Positions 32,652 to 41,995 of a stretch of DNA of 64,000 nucleotides are shown here, one piece after another. The first letter of the stretch is position 1. Each line of letters begins with the position of its first letter. A program made the translations under genes and the position numbers. This DNA is from Bacteroidales bacterium (lineage in GTDB: Bacteria > Bacteroidota > Bacteroidia > Bacteroidales > UBA932). Location: NCBI GenBank assembly GCA_024401745.1, contig JAKSKK010000005.1, forward strand, positions 1-64,000. The letters are read 5' to 3'. The notes below the pieces were generated by a model that had not been told where the DNA came from, did not search any database, and saw only the letters and a list, made by a program, of their open reading frames with translations.

Positions 32652-33800
32652 ATGAAAGTACTGATTGTTGATGACGAGCGGGCCATCCGCAACTCCCTTG
32701 GAGAGATACTTACAGACGAAGGCTACACCGTCGACAAGGCTGAAGACGGCGCCATAGGTCTCGACATGGCCTGCAAGGACAAGTATGACGTCATTTTCTG
32801 CGACATCAAGATGCCCAACCTCGACGGCATAGAGTTTCTCGACAAGCTCATTGCCGAAGGGTCCGACACTCCGGTGGTCATGATATCAGGCCACGGAGAC
32901 ATCGAGACCGCCGTCGACTGCATCAAGAAAGGCGCCTTCGACTTCATCCAGAAGCCCCTGGACCTCAACAGAATACTCATAACCATCAAGAACGCCACCG
33001 AGAAGGCAAGCCTCACAACCACCGTCAAGACCCTGAAGAAGAAGGTCTACGGCCAGGACATGATAGGCAACTCGGCTCCTCTGGTACACATCCGTGAGAT
33101 GATAGACAAGGTAGCAGCCACCGACGCCAGGGTGCTCATCACCGGCCCCAACGGCTCGGGCAAGGAGCTCGTGGCCCGCAGCCTGCACCAGCAGAGCAAC
33201 CGCAGCGCCATGCCCTACATCGAGGTGAACTGCGCAGCCATCCCCAGCGAGCTCATCGAGAGCGAGCTGTTCGGCCATGAGAAGGGTTCGTTCACTTCTG
33301 CCATCAAGCAGCACAAGGGCAAGTTCGAGCAGGCCGACGGAGGCACGCTCTTCCTCGACGAGATAGGCGACATGAGCCTTGCCGCACAGGCCAAGGTGCT
33401 GCGCGTCCTTCAGGAGAAGAAGCTCTCGAGGGTGGGCTCCGACAAGGACATCGAGGTGGATGTGCGCGTGGTCGCCGCCACCAACAAGAACCTGCGCGAG
33501 GAGATCGAGAAGGGCAACTTCCGCGAGGACCTCTACCATCGACTCAGCGTCATCGTGATCAACGTGCCGTCGCTCGACGAGCGCAAGGACGACATCCCCG
33601 TACTCATCGACCACTTCGTCTCACAGCTGTGTCAGGAGAGCGGCATGGCGGGCAAGAAGTTCAGCGCAGCGGCAGTGAAGGCCCTCCAGGCCAAGTCTTG
33701 GCCCGGTAACATACGCGAACTGAGGAATGTGGTCGAGCGTCTGCTGATTCTCGGAGATGCCGAGATATCGGAGCAGAACGTCAAAGACTATGTGATGTAG
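32652..33800 (+). CDS. NtrC-family response regulator without a DNA-binding domain
   Basis: This 382-residue protein has a receiver domain (1-118) with D7/D8, the phosphoacceptor D51 and K101. A linker leads to an AAA+ domain (about 138-365) with Walker A GPNGSGK (165-171), Walker [12 protein letters not shown] (230-240) and an arginine-finger region ([10 protein letters not shown]). The loop that contacts sigma-54, normally GAFTGA, reads GSFTSA (212-217, bases 33285-33302). The protein ends at the AAA+ lid ([30 protein letters not shown], two blocks), with no Fis-type helix-turn-helix. It is probably an NtrX-like partner of the NtrY-like kinase nearby. It could act through sigma-54 without DNA binding, or through other protein contacts. 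Confidence 0.88.
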   Translation: MKVLIVDDERAIRNSLGEILTDEGYTVDKAEDGAIGLDMACKDKYDVIFCDIKMPNLDGIEFLDKLIAEGSDTPVVMISGHGDIETAVDCIKKGAFDFIQKPLDLNRILITIKNATEKASLTTTVKTLKKKVYGQDMIGNSAPLVHIREMIDKVAATDARVLITGPNGSGKELVARSLHQQSNRSAMPYIEVNCAAIPSELIESELFGHEKGSFTSAIKQHKGKFEQADGGTLFLDEIGDMSLAAQAKVLRVLQEKKLSRVGSDKDIEVDVRVVAATNKNLREEIEKGNFREDLYHRLSVIVINVPSLDERKDDIPVLIDHFVSQLCQESGMAGKKFSAAAVKALQAKSWPGNIRELRNVVERLLILGDAEISEQNVKDYVM

Positions 33801-34584
33801 TGTCGGCAGCCTCTGCCAGTTTCCTGGCGTGCTCTTCCTGAGCGCGCTGGACGGAGACTGAACGTTTCAGCACAAATCCGGAACCGAGGTACTTGGTGCG
33901 GACGTCATCGTCGGCAGCAAGCGATTCGGGCGTGCCTTCCTGCAGGATGGTGCCCTCGTAGAGCAGATATGCGCGATCAGTGATGGCGAGGGTCTCACCC
34001 ACGTTGTGGTCGGTGATGATCACGCCGATGTTCCTGTACTTGAGCTTCGCGATGATATACTGGATATCCTCGACGGCAATGGGGTCGACGCCCGCGAAAG
34101 GCTCGTCAAGAAGGATGAACTTGGGATCGATGGCAAGGGCGCGGGCAATCTCGCAGCGGCGCCTCTCTCCACCAGAAAGCTGGATTCCCAGCGACTTGCG
34201 CACCTTCGAAAGGTTGAACTCGTCGATGAGCGACTCCAGACGCTCGTGACACTCCTCCTTGGACATTCCCTTCATCTCCATAACGCTGAGGATGTTGTCC
34301 TCGACGCTGAGCTTGCGGAACACTGAAGCATCCTGGGGCAGGTAGCCCACTCCCTTCTGCGCACGCTTGTACATAGGAAGCTCGGTGATGTCCTCGTCGT
34401 CAAGGTAGACCCGTCCGTCGTTGGGGACGATCTGGCCGGTGATCATGTAGAAGCTGGTGGTCTTTCCGGCACCGTTAGGCCCGAGGAAGCCGACGATCTC
34501 GCCCTGGCTGACCTCCATTGAGACACCCTTCACCACAGTACGGATTCCGTACTTCTTTACAAGATTCTCGCAACGTAACTTCAT
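33781..34584 (-). CDS. lptB: LPS export ABC transporter ATP-binding protein LptB
   Basis: LptB powers extraction of lipopolysaccharide from the inner membrane through the LptBFGC complex. The 267-residue ATPase has Walker [11 protein letters not shown]-loop region, signature LSGGERRR, Walker [13 protein letters not shown] and the H-loop DHNVGETL. The LptB-specific [18 protein letters not shown] is also present. A C-terminal extension of about 25 residues ([23 protein letters not shown], two blocks) goes beyond the Escherichia coli protein. I used the ATG at 34584 rather than a GTG two codons upstream. It starts 6 bases after dnaX. Its end overlaps the convergent regulator gene by 20 bases, without a visible terminator. 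Confidence 0.93.
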   Translation of the reverse strand: MKLRCENLVKKYGIRTVVKGVSMEVSQGEIVGFLGPNGAGKTTSFYMITGQIVPNDGRVYLDDEDITELPMYKRAQKGVGYLPQDASVFRKLSVEDNILSVMEMKGMSKEECHERLESLIDEFNLSKVRKSLGIQLSGGERRRCEIARALAIDPKFILLDEPFAGVDPIAVEDIQYIIAKLKYRNIGVIITDHNVGETLAITDRAYLLYEGTILQEGTPESLAADDDVRTKYLGSGFVLKRSVSVQRAQEEHARKLAEAADTTSHSL

Positions 34585-34590
34585 AATCAC

Positions 34591-36567
34591 TTAAATATCT
34601 AGTCCAAACTCGGCCACGAAGGCCTTGACGTTCTCATTCCTGCTCATCAGGTCCTGAGCCTGCTCCTGAGGCATATATATCTTCTTCTCCTGCTGCTCCT
34701 CGGGGGTCACGACGGGGTTGAGCCTGATCCTGTTGCAGCCGGTAAGCTGCTGTATGGTGCCCTCCAGCTGACGCAGGCACCTCTCCTCTATCCACTTCTT
34801 CTGCGCGGCATTGGTCACGTAGAAGTCGACGTTCTTCACGCCGTCCTCCTCGCGGAACTCGAGCTTCGATGCGGCGAGGGCGTTGGCAAGACGCGGCTGC
34901 GACTGCTGCGCGGCCATGACCTTCCACTGCTCGGCAACGGCTTCGTCAGAGGGCAGCGCGGGTGCTGCCTGAGGCTCTGCGGCAACGTCGGCCGCGAGCT
35001 CTATCATTGGCTCCTCGTCATCGTTCATGAGCGCGCCCAAAGACAAGCTAAAGCCTGTCTTGGGAGTTCTAGCGCGCGGCTTTGGCTTCGCCAAGCCGGC
35101 TGCGCCGTTGGCTTTTGACAGGGGCTCCGCCCCCGTAACGCCCCCCGGCTGCCTTACGGCAGCTTTACCTTCGAGGGAAGGTTCCGCAGGGCAGGGAGGT
35201 TTGGAGGGGTCCGCCCCTCCATCAATAATAGGCGCAGCCTGCGGAGCAGGCTCTGCCCCCGTAACGCCCCCCGGTTCGCTCTGCTCACGAACCACAGAAG
35301 CACCTCCGGTGTCAGACGCGGCAGTCACTCCTGCAGACTGTGCCACCCTCGGCGGCATAAGAGGGGGGACCTGAAGCGAAGCGGAAGGTGGGGTCGGCGT
35401 AGCCGACGTCTGCAGGGGTGAGCTGCTAGCGTCGGAAACAGAGGTGCCGACCTCAACAGATGGTGTCAAAGGCATTCCTGAAAGGAATGACAGCTTCATC
35501 AGGGCGAACTCGATGTGGAGACGCTGGTTGGTGCTGGCGCGGTATCCCGCCTCACACTGGCTGATTATGTTCAGCCCGTCGAAGAGGAACTTGAGCGAAC
35601 ACTTCGACGCCTGCTCACGATAGCGCGCACGCAGCGAGTCCGGAAGGTCCAGAAGACTCTCGAGCCCCCCGGTGCGGCTCACCAGCAGGTCACGCAGGTG
35701 AGAGCCGAGCGCCGATATGAAGTGCAGGGCATTGAACCCCTTGTTAAGTATCTCGTCAAATGTCAGCAGAGCCGTGCCGTGGTCCTTGTTCAGGAAGGCG
35801 TCCACAAGCTTGAAACTGTACTCGTAGTCGAGCACGTTCAGGTTGCGGATCACGTCGTCGTAGTGTATGTCGGTGCCGCAGAAGGCGACGGTCTGGTCGA
35901 AGATCGTGAGCGCGTCGCGCATTGCGCCGTCGGCCTTGTGGGCGATCACATGCAGCGACTCATCGTCGATGCTGATGTTCTCCTTGGTGGCGATGCCGCG
36001 CAGGTTGCCGACTATGTCAGGCACGCTGATGCGGTTGAAGTCGTATGTCTGGCAGCGGCTCAGGATGGTCGGGATGATCTTGTGCTTCTCGGTGGTGGCC
36101 AGAATGAAGATGGCATGTGCGGGCGGTTCCTCGAGAGTCTTGAGGAAAGCGTTGAACGCCGCCTGGCTGAGCATGTGCACCTCGTCTATGATATACACGC
36201 TGTACCTGCCCACCTGAGGAGGGATCTGCACCTTGTCCATCAGGGCCTTGATGTCGTCAACGCCGTTGTTGGACGCGGCGTCGAGCTCGTGGATGCAGTA
36301 TGAGCGCCCCTCGGCGAAGGAACGGCAGCTCTCGCACTCGCCGCAGGGCTCCATGTCCTCACCGGGATTGGAGCAGTTGATGGTCTTTGCGAAAATGCGG
36401 GCGGCACTGGTTTTGCCTACACCTCTTGGGCCGCAGAAAAGATATGCGTGCGCAAGCTGGCCGCGAAGAATGGAATTCTTGAGGGTCTGCGCTATGTTGT
36501 CCTGTCCTACAAGCGACTCGAAAGAGTCCGGACGGTACTTCCTGGCTGATACTACATACTCTGACAT
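34591..36567 (-). CDS. dnaX: DNA polymerase III subunit gamma/tau with repeat-derived linker
   Basis: DnaX is the ATPase of the clamp loader. The 658-residue protein has Walker A GPRGVGKTSAA (about 46-56), the zinc module CSNPGEDMEPCGECESC, and DEVHMLSQAAFNAFLKTLEEPP. Domain III ends near residue 365. Residues about 425-509 are a Pro/Ala/Gly-rich linker encoded by structured repeats; PGGVTGAEP occurs at 432-440 and again at 474-482. The C-terminal tau-like region (about 540-658) is intact, so the repeats did not break the frame. It lies 6 bases before lptB. A -7 box ends 6 bases from its ATG, predicting a leaderless mRNA. No programmed frameshift signal was evident. Confidence 0.95.
   Translation of the reverse strand: MSEYVVSARKYRPDSFESLVGQDNIAQTLKNSILRGQLAHAYLFCGPRGVGKTSAARIFAKTINCSNPGEDMEPCGECESCRSFAEGRSYCIHELDAASNNGVDDIKALMDKVQIPPQVGRYSVYIIDEVHMLSQAAFNAFLKTLEEPPAHAIFILATTEKHKIIPTILSRCQTYDFNRISVPDIVGNLRGIATKENISIDDESLHVIAHKADGAMRDALTIFDQTVAFCGTDIHYDDVIRNLNVLDYEYSFKLVDAFLNKDHGTALLTFDEILNKGFNALHFISALGSHLRDLLVSRTGGLESLLDLPDSLRARYREQASKCSLKFLFDGLNIISQCEAGYRASTNQRLHIEFALMKLSFLSGMPLTPSVEVGTSVSDASSSPLQTSATPTPPSASLQVPPLMPPRVAQSAGVTAASDTGGASVVREQSEPGGVTGAEPAPQAAPIIDGGADPSKPPCPAEPSLEGKAAVRQPGGVTGAEPLSKANGAAGLAKPKPRARTPKTGFSLSLGALMNDDEEPMIELAADVAAEPQAAPALPSDEAVAEQWKVMAAQQSQPRLANALAASKLEFREEDGVKNVDFYVTNAAQKKWIEERCLRQLEGTIQQLTGCNRIRLNPVVTPEEQQEKKIYMPQEQAQDLMSRNENVKAFVAEFGLDI
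35110..35184 (-). repeat. Structured GC-rich repeat, copy B (inside dnaX)
   Basis: On the minus strand this 75-base copy has stem 1 CCTTC/GAAGG, stem 2 GCTGCC/GGCAGC and stem 3 GGGGC/GCCCC. It also carries the same core CGGGGGGCGTTACGGGGGC and flank GTCAAAAGCC as copy A. The stem 2 sequence differs from copy A but still pairs. It lies within the dnaX reading frame and encodes PGGVTGAEP (474-482). Another hairpin, GGAGGGG/CCCCTCC (35203-35220), follows it. Confidence 0.85.
35249..35293 (-). repeat. Structured GC-rich repeat, copy C (inside dnaX, partial)
   Basis: This partial copy keeps the core CGGGGGGCGTTACGGGGGC. Its stem 2 is GGTTCG/CGAACC, again different in sequence but paired. The third stem is replaced by an adjacent hairpin GCCTGC/GCAGGC. 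It encodes PGGVTGAEP (432-440), exactly 126 bases upstream of the same motif in copy B and in the same frame. Confidence 0.8.
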
Positions 36568-36573
36568 AGACTA

Positions 36574-36603
36574 CAAATTTAATGAAATAATTCAGTAACT
36601 TTG
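36574..36603. promoter_or_regulatory. Divergent promoter boxes between dnaX and a secreted protein gene
   Basis: The minus-strand box TAAATTTG (36574-36581) ends 6 bases from the dnaX ATG. The plus-strand box TAACTTTG (36596-36603) ends 5 bases from the ATG at 36609. Both spacings predict leaderless transcripts. Confidence 0.6.
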
Positions 36604-36608
36604 CGTTG

Positions 36609-37367
36609 ATGAAAAAATTTATCTTGATAGCATTGCTGGCCATTCTCCCGGCTCTCTGCTGGGGGCAGGGAAAGGTATATACGAAAAAGGCAAGGATGGA
36701 GGACTTCGCCACAAAGACCACGAAAGTGGTCGTTGACGGTGAATCGCTGCTGGCCATCACATTCAAGGAAGAGGTCATGAGGAGATGGAGAATCTCCCCG
36801 TTCGAGTTCTGCACCTCAGAGGAATACGCACGCATCAAAGGCAACAACGGCTACTTCTTCCTCAGCCTGGTCATAGATGAAGGCGTGGCATTCATGCAGC
36901 TCACCCGAGGAGGCGACGAGAATGCAGACATGCTCCATCGCCCGTTCGAGGTGGTACGCATCCCCTTTGCCGCTGACGGCGCATCCACAGGGCAGGAATT
37001 CAGCTTCCTGGGTGCGATACTCGACGTGCTCCAGAACTTCACCGAGGCATCGGTCGAGTCCGACATCGTGGGATATGCGAGCCTGTCGTCGTACAGCACC
37101 AACCAGCTCAAGGGCAAGACTGTGTATCTCAATCCCGGCGACGCCGACAAGGCAATGAACGAAGGCACTCCCGACGCCGTGTGCGGCATAATTATCACTC
37201 CCGTGGAGATCACGAAGAAGAGCAACTGCTACCGCATGCTCATCAGCGCCGACACCCACGAGCTGTTCAACTTCGAGCAGCAGCGCTACAAGCAGCCCAG
37301 CGACAGAAACTTCACCGACAACGAAGCCAAGGAATTCGAGAAGCGCAATGGAATCATCGTCAGATAA
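36609..37367 (+). CDS. Exported protein of unknown function
   Basis: I do not recognise the family of this 252-residue protein. A signal peptide is clear (residues 1-19, KKFILIALLAILPALCWG, cleaved before Q). The mature part is mixed alpha/beta with no membrane segment and few Cys residues, which points to a soluble periplasmic or surface protein. The ATG at 36609 is preferred over a TTG one codon upstream because the promoter box ends 5 bases before it. The last 20 bases overlap the following O-methyltransferase gene, so the two are co-transcribed. Confidence 0.7.
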   Translation: MKKFILIALLAILPALCWGQGKVYTKKARMEDFATKTTKVVVDGESLLAITFKEEVMRRWRISPFEFCTSEEYARIKGNNGYFFLSLVIDEGVAFMQLTRGGDENADMLHRPFEVVRIPFAADGASTGQEFSFLGAILDVLQNFTEASVESDIVGYASLSSYSTNQLKGKTVYLNPGDADKAMNEGTPDAVCGIIITPVEITKKSNCYRMLISADTHELFNFEQQRYKQPSDRNFTDNEAKEFEKRNGIIVR

Positions 37368-37983
37368 GTACCTCCGCGAGCACACCAGTCCCCTCCCCGA
37401 GGCCCTGGACTGGATTGAGAAGCAGACCGGCATACACACAAACTATCCGCAGATGCTCAGCGGCAAGGTCCAGGGCAGCCTGCTCAGGATGCTGGTCGAG
37501 CTGTCCGGAGCCAGGAACATACTCGAGATTGGGTCATTCACCGGCTACAGCGCCGCATGCATGGCTCTCGGCCTCCCCGAAGGCGGCCACATCGACGCCC
37601 TGGAGATAAACGACGAACTGGAGGACCTCATGCGCGAGGGCTGGGAACGTGCAGGAGTGCAGGACATGATCACCCTGCACATAGGCGACGCCCGCCAGAC
37701 CATCGCATCGCTCTCGGGCAGCACCTACGATCTCGTGTTCATCGACGCGAACAAGCGCGAATACCCTGAATACTTCGAACTGGTGTTCCCCCTGCTCCGC
37801 CAGGGTGGCCTCATCATAGCCGACGACGTTATGCTCGGCGGGAAGGTCCATGCCGATCCTCTGCCTCAGGACGCTCAGACACGCGGACTGCTGGCGTTCA
37901 ACGACATGATGAAAGACGACCCCCGTGTGGAGGTCGTCATGATTCCGCTCAAAGACGGATTGTCTCTCATCAGGAAGAAATAG
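37348..37983 (+). CDS. SAM-dependent O-methyltransferase
   Basis: This 211-residue cytosolic enzyme belongs to the class I methyltransferases of the catechol/caffeoyl-CoA O-methyltransferase type. Motif I is LEIGSFTGYSAACMA (about 59-73), the acidic ribose-binding residue is in IDALEIN, and metal-binding residues are in FIDANKREY and IADDVMLGG. These divalent-metal enzymes methylate small hydroxylated substrates, and the relative TrmR (YrrM) methylates a tRNA uridine-34 derivative. The substrate here is open. It overlaps the upstream exported-protein gene by 20 bases and ends 1 base before the convergent metG stop, without a visible terminator. Confidence 0.88.
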   Translation: MESSSDKYLREHTSPLPEALDWIEKQTGIHTNYPQMLSGKVQGSLLRMLVELSGARNILEIGSFTGYSAACMALGLPEGGHIDALEINDELEDLMREGWERAGVQDMITLHIGDARQTIASLSGSTYDLVFIDANKREYPEYFELVFPLLRQGGLIIADDVMLGGKVHADPLPQDAQTRGLLAFNDMMKDDPRVEVVMIPLKDGLSLIRKK

Positions 37984-37984
37984 C

Positions 37985-40039
37985 CTATCCTATCTGGGCA
38001 CCGTTCACGAGTGCCTCCTGAGGGGTGATGAAGCGCATCTTGCCATCGCCCTGCTTTGCCATGAGTATCATGCCGTGGCTCTCGATGCCGCGTATGGTGC
38101 GGGGCTTGAGGTTGGCGAGAATGCATATCTGCTTGCCCAGCATGTCCTCGGGTGAATAGTACTCGGCGATTCCGGAAACTATCACGCGCTTGTCGATGCC
38201 GGTGTCGATGGTGAGCTTGAGAAGTTTGTCGGTCTTGGGCACGCGCTCTGCCTCAAGGACGGTAGCGGTGCGTATGTCCATCTTCTCGAAGTCCTCGAAC
38301 GTGCACTCCTCCTTCTGGGGAGCCACCTGCTTTGCGGCCTCTGCCTTGGCTGCGGCCTCGCGCTCGGCGCGGATGGCATCCAGGCGGGCAAGCTGCCTGT
38401 CGATCTCTGCATCCTCGATCTTGGCGAAGAGGAGCTCTGCGGGCTTGAGTTCGTGGCCCTCGGGGATGATGTCCTCCTTTCCGAGCTCGTCCCATGCGGG
38501 AGCGATGTCGAGCATCCTGCGGAGGCGCTCGGTAGCGAAGGGAGTGAAGGGCTCGAATGCTATCGCGAGGTCAGCGCATATCTGGAGCGATACGTTGAGG
38601 ATGGTTGCGGTGCGAGCCATGTCGGTCTTTGCGACCTTCCAGGGCTCGGTGTCGGATATGTACTTGTTTCCGAGGCGGGCAAGGTTCATGGCCTCGCGGA
38701 GAGCCTCACGGAACTTGTAGGCCTCGATGTTCTTCTCGATGGCCTCGCGGATGACGGGAACCTGTGCGAGTGTCTCGCGGTCGATGTCCTGGAGCTCGCC
38801 TGCTGCGGGAGTCTTGCCGCCGAAGTACTTGTGTGTGAGGACCACGGCCCTGTTCACGAAGTTGCCGAAGATGGCAACGAGCTCGGAGTTGTTGCGGGTC
38901 TGGAAGTCCTTCCAGCTGAAGTCGTTGTCCTTGGTCTCAGGAGCGTTCGCGGTGAGCACGTAGCGGAGCACGTCCTCCTTTCCGGGGAAGTCCTGAAGGT
39001 ACTCGTGTGCCCATACTGCCCAGCCCTTGGAGGTCGAGATCTTGTCGCCTTCGAGGTTGAGGAACTCGTTGGCGGGCACGTTCTCGGGAAGGATGAAGCC
39101 GTCGCCGTAGGCCTTGAGCATTGAAGGGAACACTATGCAGTGGAACACGATGTTGTCCTTTCCTATGAAGTGCACGAGCTTGGTGTCCTCTGACTTCCAC
39201 CACTTCTCCCAGCTGTCGGGGAGCAGCTGTATGGTGTTGGAGATGTATCCGATGGGGGCATCGAACCACACGTAGAGGACCTTGCCCTCGGCTCCCTCGA
39301 CGGGTACGGGAACGCCCCAGTCAAGGTCGCGGGTCACGGCACGGGGCTGCAGGCCGCCGTCCAGCCAGCTCTTCACCTGTCCGTACACGTTCGGACGCCA
39401 CTCCTTGTGACCCTCGAGTATCCACTCGCGGAGCCACTGCTCGTACTGCTCGAGAGGAAGATACCAGTGGGTGGTCTTCTTCTTGATGGGCTCGGCGCCG
39501 CTGAGCTTGCTCTTGGGATTGATGAGCTCCTCGGGGCTGAGGGTGCATCCGCACTTCTCGCACTGGTCGCCGTATGCTCCTTCGGCGCCGCACTTGGGGC
39601 AGGTGCCCACGATGTAGCGGTCGGCAAGGAAGGTCTTTGCCTCGGGGTCGTAGTACTGCTCGCTCTCGCGGGTGACGAACTTGCCCTTGTCATAGAGTTT
39701 CCTGAAGAACTCGGATGCATTCTTGGAATGCACGTCGGACGAGGTGCGTCCGTAAACGTCGAAATTGATTCCGAAGCCCTTGAAGCTCTTGTCTATGATG
39801 TCGTGATATCTGTCCACGATGTCCTGAGGCGTGCAGCCCTGCTGCCTTGCCTTGATGGTGATGGGAACGCCGTGCTCGTCGGAGCCGCAGACGTACAGCA
39901 CCTCCTCTCCCCTGAGCCTGAGATATCTCACATAGATGTCTGCCGGAACATATACTCCGGCAAGATGTCCGATGTGGACGGGGCCGTTGGCATACGGCAG
40001 CGCACAGGTTACGAGTGTTCTTTTGAAATTCTTTTCCAT
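37985..40039 (-). CDS. metG: Methionyl-tRNA synthetase
   Basis: MetRS charges initiator and elongator tRNA-Met. The 684-residue protein has the HIGH motif at H22-H25 (VHIGH) and the KMSKS counterpart KISTSKG near residue 340. The zinc knuckle CPKCG...CEKCG (about 145-165) places it in the two-Cys-pair class. A C-terminal Trbp111-like OB-fold (about 575-684, [21 protein letters not shown] in part) provides dimerisation and tRNA binding. It starts 6 bases after dnaG and is followed by a convergent gene at a 1-base gap. Confidence 0.97.
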   Translation of the reverse strand: MEKNFKRTLVTCALPYANGPVHIGHLAGVYVPADIYVRYLRLRGEEVLYVCGSDEHGVPITIKARQQGCTPQDIVDRYHDIIDKSFKGFGINFDVYGRTSSDVHSKNASEFFRKLYDKGKFVTRESEQYYDPEAKTFLADRYIVGTCPKCGAEGAYGDQCEKCGCTLSPEELINPKSKLSGAEPIKKKTTHWYLPLEQYEQWLREWILEGHKEWRPNVYGQVKSWLDGGLQPRAVTRDLDWGVPVPVEGAEGKVLYVWFDAPIGYISNTIQLLPDSWEKWWKSEDTKLVHFIGKDNIVFHCIVFPSMLKAYGDGFILPENVPANEFLNLEGDKISTSKGWAVWAHEYLQDFPGKEDVLRYVLTANAPETKDNDFSWKDFQTRNNSELVAIFGNFVNRAVVLTHKYFGGKTPAAGELQDIDRETLAQVPVIREAIEKNIEAYKFREALREAMNLARLGNKYISDTEPWKVAKTDMARTATILNVSLQICADLAIAFEPFTPFATERLRRMLDIAPAWDELGKEDIIPEGHELKPAELLFAKIEDAEIDRQLARLDAIRAEREAAAKAEAAKQVAPQKEECTFEDFEKMDIRTATVLEAERVPKTDKLLKLTIDTGIDKRVIVSGIAEYYSPEDMLGKQICILANLKPRTIRGIESHGMILMAKQGDGKMRFITPQEALVNGAQIG

Positions 40040-40045
40040 ATCTTT

Positions 40046-41977
40046 CTAAATCGTTTTTTCTCTTCCGGCCATCTGCTTGATCTTGCGCTGGGCGGTCTGC
40101 AGCTTCACCATCTGCTGCATGAGCTCCAGGGTCTCCTGCTCGGAGGCGGTCTTCAAGCTTCGGCGTATGCCGTCGATGCGGTCCTGCAGACGGCGTTCGT
40201 TGTATATCAGTATGGCCTTCGGCACCTGGGCCACCAGCCATGATGAGGTGGTGGTCAGCGCGTTCTCGAAGGCGCTTATCGTCAACTGGTACTTCTGGGT
40301 GGATAGCAGCGCGCACACATCTGCCATGTCGCGGTCGGGGGAATCCAGCAGACGCCTGACGATGTCCTCCTGCTCGAGGCCGTCGTCGTACAGCTGCATG
40401 AAGGCGTCGTAGGCCCTGCGGTATACCGAGTTGGCGAAGCTGGTGCCGTCGCCTTCCAGGGCTTCGCGTATGAAGTCGGCCACGGTGGGCTTGGGCACGG
40501 AGTCACCGAGGTAGTAGCGCGAGTCGCTCTCGAACTCCAGATCGTCGCATCCGTTCGTGAGCAGGAACGACAGGAGGTCCTGCTCTGCGAGTGCCAGGGT
40601 GCGGTTCTCGGGCTCCCATGACTGCTGGGCGACCGGTACCTGCTGAACCTGCTGGGCTCTCTCGGGAGCTGCCGCGGCGGCGTTGCGCTCCTTGGATATC
40701 CTCTGGAATAGTATCTGAGCCTCTATGCCGAACTTCTGTGCTGTGGCCTCGACGTAGGTCGAACGCTTCACAGGGTCAGGTATGCGGGAGATGGTGTCGG
40801 CTATGTCGTTGATGAGGTTGGCCTTCTTGAGCGGGTCGCCGGCGGCCTCGTTGAGAAGAAGGTCGGTCTTGAACATCACGAAGTCCTTCTCGCCGGCGGC
40901 GATGAATGCCTGCACCTGCTCCAGAGTATGGCTGCGTGAGAAGGAATCGGGGTCCTCTCCGTCGGGAAGCAGGACTATCTTCACGTTCATGCCCTCGGCA
41001 AGGATGAGGTCTATGCCTCTCAAGGCGGCATGTATTCCGGCGGAGTCGCCGTCGTACATTATGGTGATGTTCTGGGTGAACTTGTGGATGAGGCGTATCT
41101 GCTCCACGGTGAGGGATGTGCCGCAGGAAGCCACCACGTTGGTGATTCCCAGCTGGTGCATCATCACCATGTCGACGTTGCCCTCCACGAGGATGCACTT
41201 GTCGAGCCGCGCTATCTCAGCCTTGGCGAAATAGATTCCAAGGAGGTTGCGGCTCTTTACGTATATCTCGGTCTCAGGAGAATTGACATACTTCGCGGGA
41301 TTGTCGGCATGAAGGGTGCGGCCGCTGAAGGCCACGACGCGTCCGCTGACCGAATGTATGGGGAACATGACCCTCTCGTGGAACTTGTCGACCACGGCGC
41401 CATCCTCTCTTGCGACCGCGAGACCGGCGTCGATCAGATACTCGATCTTGTACCCGGCGGCAAGTGCCGCATCGATGAGGGCAGTGCGGCCTCTGGGGGC
41501 CCATCCGAGCCCGAAGCGCGCTATCGTGGCATCCTCGATGCCGCGGCTGCGGTAGTAGGAAAGGCCTATGCTCATGCCCTCTCCCGGCTGGGAAAGCTGC
41601 GAGGCATAGAACTTCTGGGCGAACTCGCTCACCAGCAGGAGGCTCTCGCTGTGCTGGCGGCGTGATATCTCTTCCGGAGTCTCCTCACGCTCCTGCACCT
41701 CGATGTTGTACCTGCGGGCCAGATAGCGCAGGGCATCGACGTAGCTGCAGTGTTCCTGCTCCATGACAAAGCCCACCGCCGTGCCGGATTTTCCGCATCC
41801 GAAGCACTTGTATATGCCCTTGGCCGGGGACACGTAGAAGGACGGAGTCTTCTCGTTGTGGAACGGGCAGCATGCCACAAGATTGGCTCCGCGGCGCTTG
41901 AGCGTCACGTAGTCGCTGACCACGTCGGCAATCTGGGCAGTGTCCAGAATGAGATTTACCGTCTCCTGAGGAATCAT
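40046..41977 (-). CDS. dnaG: DNA primase
   Basis: DnaG makes RNA primers for replication. The 643-residue protein has the CHC2 zinc finger (C37, H40, C58, C61: CPFH and CFGCG) and the TOPRIM domain with LVEGNVDMVMMHQLG and the IMYDGDSAG metal site. A C-terminal helical domain would bind the replicative helicase. The ATG at 41977 (MIPQETVN) is preferred over a TTG three codons upstream, and the box TACTTTTG ends 6 bases from it. The gene starts 18 bases after recQ ends. It sits between recQ and metG on one strand. Confidence 0.96.
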   Translation of the reverse strand: MIPQETVNLILDTAQIADVVSDYVTLKRRGANLVACCPFHNEKTPSFYVSPAKGIYKCFGCGKSGTAVGFVMEQEHCSYVDALRYLARRYNIEVQEREETPEEISRRQHSESLLLVSEFAQKFYASQLSQPGEGMSIGLSYYRSRGIEDATIARFGLGWAPRGRTALIDAALAAGYKIEYLIDAGLAVAREDGAVVDKFHERVMFPIHSVSGRVVAFSGRTLHADNPAKYVNSPETEIYVKSRNLLGIYFAKAEIARLDKCILVEGNVDMVMMHQLGITNVVASCGTSLTVEQIRLIHKFTQNITIMYDGDSAGIHAALRGIDLILAEGMNVKIVLLPDGEDPDSFSRSHTLEQVQAFIAAGEKDFVMFKTDLLLNEAAGDPLKKANLINDIADTISRIPDPVKRSTYVEATAQKFGIEAQILFQRISKERNAAAAAPERAQQVQQVPVAQQSWEPENRTLALAEQDLLSFLLTNGCDDLEFESDSRYYLGDSVPKPTVADFIREALEGDGTSFANSVYRRAYDAFMQLYDDGLEQEDIVRRLLDSPDRDMADVCALLSTQKYQLTISAFENALTTTSSWLVAQVPKAILIYNERRLQDRIDGIRRSLKTASEQETLELMQQMVKLQTAQRKIKQMAGREKTI

Positions 41978-41983
41978 AGAGTA

Positions 41984-41991
41984 CAAAAGTA
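41984..41991 (-). promoter_or_regulatory. -7 box of dnaG
   Basis: TACTTTTG on the minus strand ends 6 bases before the dnaG ATG and lies just past the recQ stop. It would give dnaG its own leaderless transcript within the recQ-dnaG-metG string. Confidence 0.5.
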
Positions 41992-41995
41992 CTAC

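Noticed and set aside
33781..33800. Overlap of lptB and the response regulator ends as a sequencing error
   Set aside because: Both ends are plausible. Short convergent overlaps also occur at 55779-55787, so it fits the compact style of the window.
35110..35293. Pair of dnaX repeats as a CRISPR array
   Set aside because: Only two copies, internally palindromic and translated, without spacer-like uniform spacing or cas genes.
34591..36567. Programmed frameshift in dnaX producing gamma
   Set aside because: I saw no A-rich slippery site with a downstream hairpin near the end of domain III. The hairpins present belong to the repeats in the linker.
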